A stretch of 64,000 bases of DNA from the NCBI GenBank assembly GCA_050729835.1, contig JBOHLS010000012.1:18027-82026 (forward strand), read 5' to 3'. Position 1 is the first letter of the stretch, and every line of letters starts with the position of its first letter. Shown one piece after another: positions 61,722-64,000 of this stretch. The translations under genes were made by a program, and so were the position numbers. This stretch comes from REEB95 sp050729835. Lineage in GTDB: Bacteria > Pseudomonadota > Alphaproteobacteria > ATCC43930 > CGMCC-115725. The notes under the pieces are model-generated. The model searched no databases and was not told the origin of the DNA. It worked only from the letters and a program-made list of their open reading frames with translations.

Positions 61722-63116
61722 TCAGATGTGGAGGGCGCGGCCATAGGCTTCAAGCACCGCCTCGTGCATCGTCTCCGACAGCGTCGGATGCGGGAAGATG
61801 GTCTCGATCAGCTCCTGCTCGGTGCTTTCGAGCGTCTTAGCGATGGCGTAGCCCTGGATCAGCTCCGTCACCTCGGCGCCGATCATGTGCGCGCCCAGAA
61901 GCTCGCCGGTCTTGGCGTCGAACACCGTCTTGATCAGGCCTTCGGGCTCGCCGAGCGCAATTGCCTTGCCGTTGCCGATATAGGGGAAGTGGCCGACCTT
62001 GACCTGGTAGCCGGCGGCCTTGGCCGCCTTCTCGGTCAGGCCGACACTCGCCACCTGCGGCATGCAATAGGTGCAGCCTGGCACATTCTTGACGTCGAGC
62101 GGATGCGCGGTGTTGAGGCCGGCGATGTGCTCGACGCACAGCACGCCTTCGTGCATCGCCTTGTGCGCCAACCAGGGCGAACCGATGACGTCGCCGATGG
62201 CATAAACCCCAGGCTCGCCGGTCGCGCACCACGGATCGACGACGATGTGCGTCTTCTCGACCTTCACCTTGGTGCCTTCGAGGCCGATGTTCTCGACGTT
62301 GCCGACGATGCCGATGGCCAGAATCACCCGTTCGGCCTTGATCTCGAAGCTCTTGCCTTGCGCCTCGACGGTGGCGGTGACGTCGTTGGCGCCTTTCTTG
62401 AGCGCCTTGACCGTCGCCGAGGTGTGAATCTTCATGCCCTGCTTCTCGAAGCTCTTGCGCGCGAAGGTCGAAATCTCCTCATCCTCCACCGGCAGGATGC
62501 GATCGAGAACCTCGACCACCGTCACCTCGCAGCCGAGATTGCAATAGAAGCTGGCAAACTCGATGCCGATCGCTCCCGAGCCTACCACGAGCAGCGACCT
62601 GGGCATGGTCGGCGGGATCATCGCCTCCTTGTAGGTCCACACCAGCTTGCCGTCGGGCTCGAGGCCGGGCAGCGAACGCGCCCGCGCGCCGGTGGCGAGG
62701 ATAATGTGCTTGGCGGCGAGGTCGGCGCTGGTTTTGCCGCTGACCTTGACCTTGCCCTTCCCGGCCAGCACGCCGCTGCCGTCGAATACCGCGATCTTGT
62801 TCTTCTTCATCAGGAAGCCGACGCCGGACGACAGTTGGCCCGCCACCTTGCGCGAACGCTCGACGATCTTTTTCAAGTCGAACGAGACGTCCTTAGCGCT
62901 GAAGCCGTAATCGCCAAGATGATGAAGCAGGTACGAAATCTCGGAGCAGCGTAACAGCGCCTTGGTCGGGATGCAGCCCCAGTTGAGGCAGATGCCACCC
63001 AGATGCTCGCGCTCGACCACCGCGGTCTTCATGCCGAGCTGGGCCGCGCGGATGGCGGCGACGTAGCCGCCCGGGCCGCCGCCGATGACAATCACGTCGA
63101 AAGAGGTGTCGGCCAT
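61722..63116 (-). CDS. lpdA: Dihydrolipoyl dehydrogenase
   Basis: This 464-residue flavoprotein re-oxidises dihydrolipoyl groups of 2-oxoacid dehydrogenase complexes. FAD-binding VIVIGGGPGGYVAAIRAAQL is near 9-28, the redox disulfide is in GGICLNWGCIPTKALL near 40-55, the NAD-binding SLLVVGSGAIGIEFASFY is near 172-189, and the C-terminal catalytic motif is FPHPTLSETMHE near 440-451. It is 8 bases downstream of the E2 gene and directly precedes lipA. Confidence 0.97.
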   Translation of the reverse strand: MADTSFDVIVIGGGPGGYVAAIRAAQLGMKTAVVEREHLGGICLNWGCIPTKALLRCSEISYLLHHLGDYGFSAKDVSFDLKKIVERSRKVAGQLSSGVGFLMKKNKIAVFDGSGVLAGKGKVKVSGKTSADLAAKHIILATGARARSLPGLEPDGKLVWTYKEAMIPPTMPRSLLVVGSGAIGIEFASFYCNLGCEVTVVEVLDRILPVEDEEISTFARKSFEKQGMKIHTSATVKALKKGANDVTATVEAQGKSFEIKAERVILAIGIVGNVENIGLEGTKVKVEKTHIVVDPWCATGEPGVYAIGDVIGSPWLAHKAMHEGVLCVEHIAGLNTAHPLDVKNVPGCTYCMPQVASVGLTEKAAKAAGYQVKVGHFPYIGNGKAIALGEPEGLIKTVFDAKTGELLGAHMIGAEVTELIQGYAIAKTLESTEQELIETIFPHPTLSETMHEAVLEAYGRALHI

Positions 63117-63124
63117 GCGTTCTC

Positions 63125-64000
63125 CTAGATCAACTGCGCCGCCGGCGCCTCGATCAGCTTCTTGAAGGCTTGCAGCCACACCGCGCCTTCGGCGCCGTTG
63201 AGCACGCGATGGTCGCAGCCGAGCGTGCAGGTCATGACGTGAGCGACCGCGAGGCCGCCGTTGCGCGCCACCGGCCGCTCCTCGCCGACGCCGACCGCGA
63301 GGATGCAGGCCTGCGGCGGATTGATGACCGCGGTGAACTCGCGCACGCCGTACATGCCAAGATTGGAGATCGAAAAGGTGCCGCCCTGGAACTCGGACAG
63401 CTTGAGCTTGTTCTGGCGCGCGCGGGTACCGAGATCGCGCATCTCGGCGGCGATCTGCGGCACGCGCTTCTGATCGGCGTTCCTGACGATCGGCGTGATC
63501 AGGCCGTCGTCGAGCGCCACTGCGACGGCGATGTTGACCTCGTTCCAGCGCAGAATCGCGTCGTCGGTGAACGAGGCGTTGGCCAGCGGCACCTGACGCA
63601 GCGTCAGCGCCGCGGCGCGGATGACGAAATCGTTGACCGAGACCTTGAGTCCGGCGGCGTCGTTGATCTCCTGCCGCGCCTTGAGCAGCGCGTCGATCTC
63701 GCAATCGATTGTAAGAAAAAAGTGCGGCGCGTGCGCCATCGATTCCGCCATGCGCGTGGCGATGACGCGGCGCATCGCCGTGAGCGGAATCTCGGTGAAG
63801 GAGAGATTGCCGAACTCGGTGACGATGCGCTCTTTATGGAAGCTCGGCGCGTGAGCGGCGGGCGCGCCGCCGCTGGTCATCGCTGCTTCAACGTCGGCCT
63901 TGACGATGCGGCCGTGCGGCCCGCTGCCGCGCAAATTGCCGAGATCGAGCCGAGCGTTACGCGCCAGCCGCCGCGCCAGCGGACTCGCGAAGACGCGGCC
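63125..64000 (-). CDS. pdhC: Dihydrolipoyllysine acetyltransferase (pyruvate dehydrogenase E2), C-terminal part
   Basis: The gene runs off the right window edge; about 291 residues of the C-terminus are visible. They include the end of the E3-binding domain (FASPLARRLARNARLDL, GSGPHGRIVKADVEAA), a short linker and the whole acyltransferase core with AVALDDGLITPIVRNAD and GGTFSISNLGMYGVREF. The active-site motif reads DHRVLNG, with Asn where most E2s have Asp. Lipoyl domains would lie beyond base 64000. It forms an operon with lpd and lipA. Confidence 0.95.
   Translation of the reverse strand, partial: GRVFASPLARRLARNARLDLGNLRGSGPHGRIVKADVEAAMTSGGAPAAHAPSFHKERIVTEFGNLSFTEIPLTAMRRVIATRMAESMAHAPHFFLTIDCEIDALLKARQEINDAAGLKVSVNDFVIRAAALTLRQVPLANASFTDDAILRWNEVNIAVAVALDDGLITPIVRNADQKRVPQIAAEMRDLGTRARQNKLKLSEFQGGTFSISNLGMYGVREFTAVINPPQACILAVGVGEERPVARNGGLAVAHVMTCTLGCDHRVLNGAEGAVWLQAFKKLIEAPAAQLI

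Overview
The window is GC-rich, densely packed bacterial chromosome from an alphaproteobacterium. Gene order and content suggest a Rhodospirillales- or Reyranella-like lineage, though the exact genus cannot be read from the sequence. Supporting signs are the dgt-argS-SPOR-nagZ-S2P-scpA-scpB-tatB-tatC-serS-surE-pcm-LysM/M23 block, a PopZ-family gene next to valS, complex I assembly-factor homologues in the sec operon, a MbfA-type iron exporter and an alphaproteobacterial type pdhC-lpd-lipA-ratA operon. Almost everything is housekeeping. No prophage, CRISPR array or large genomic island was seen.

Layout. 1-3.4 kb: the 3' end of a polytopic membrane protein, then uvrA. 3.5-8.3 kb: mscL with a zinc ribbon, then on the minus strand yajC-secD-secF followed by homologues of the mitochondrial complex I assembly factors NDUFAF3 and NDUFAF6. 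8.4-21.3 kb: a DUF815 ATPase, then a long minus-strand run of tightly overlapping genes read dgt, argS, SPOR protein, nagZ, site-2 protease, scpA, scpB, tatB, tatC, serS, surE, pcm, LysM/M23 lipoprotein. 21.4-22.6 kb: A-type Fe-S carrier and xth. 22.6-28.1 kb (minus): an orphan PEP-CTERM tail, a beta-barrel protein, an EpmB/KamA aminomutase, a GT22 mannosyltransferase and ilvD. 28.2-29.5 kb: arsR-SRPBCC-AhpD-like operon, the last gene frameshifted. 29.5-37.8 kb: greB, an HD-domain protein, a GYD protein, a cysteine hydrolase, valS, a frameshifted RidA gene, popZ-like, tolC and a degenerate Pcm paralogue. 37.9-38.2 kb: tRNA-Cys and tRNA-Asn. 38.2-47.6 kb: a methyltransferase, DUF2934, a NEW3/ABC export cluster, a 2OG oxygenase, a rearranged-frame secreted protein, NUDIX, small membrane and lipoproteins, cysteine synthase, an IS110 remnant, sseA and a DUF4870-like protein. 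47.8-54.4 kb: a TetR-controlled RND efflux operon. 54.5-64 kb: MbfA, a second arsR-SRPBCC pair, metC, modBC without modA, PilZ, and ratA-lipA-lpd-pdhC, the last running off the window.

No single large novel system stands out. The observations most worth following up are local. They are the MscL-zinc ribbon fusion; two ArsR-SRPBCC units sharing an AACC-N4-GGTT operator core placed just after a TTGACA box; a ModE-like palindrome in front of a modA-less modBC; an IS110 fragment with a structured non-coding end (where bridge RNAs are encoded in this family) abutting sseA; a secreted proline-rich protein whose middle third appears to have been coded in a different frame; an orphan PEP-CTERM sorting tail; the lack of tatA in the tat cluster; and single-base frameshifts in otherwise well preserved AhpD-like and RidA genes.
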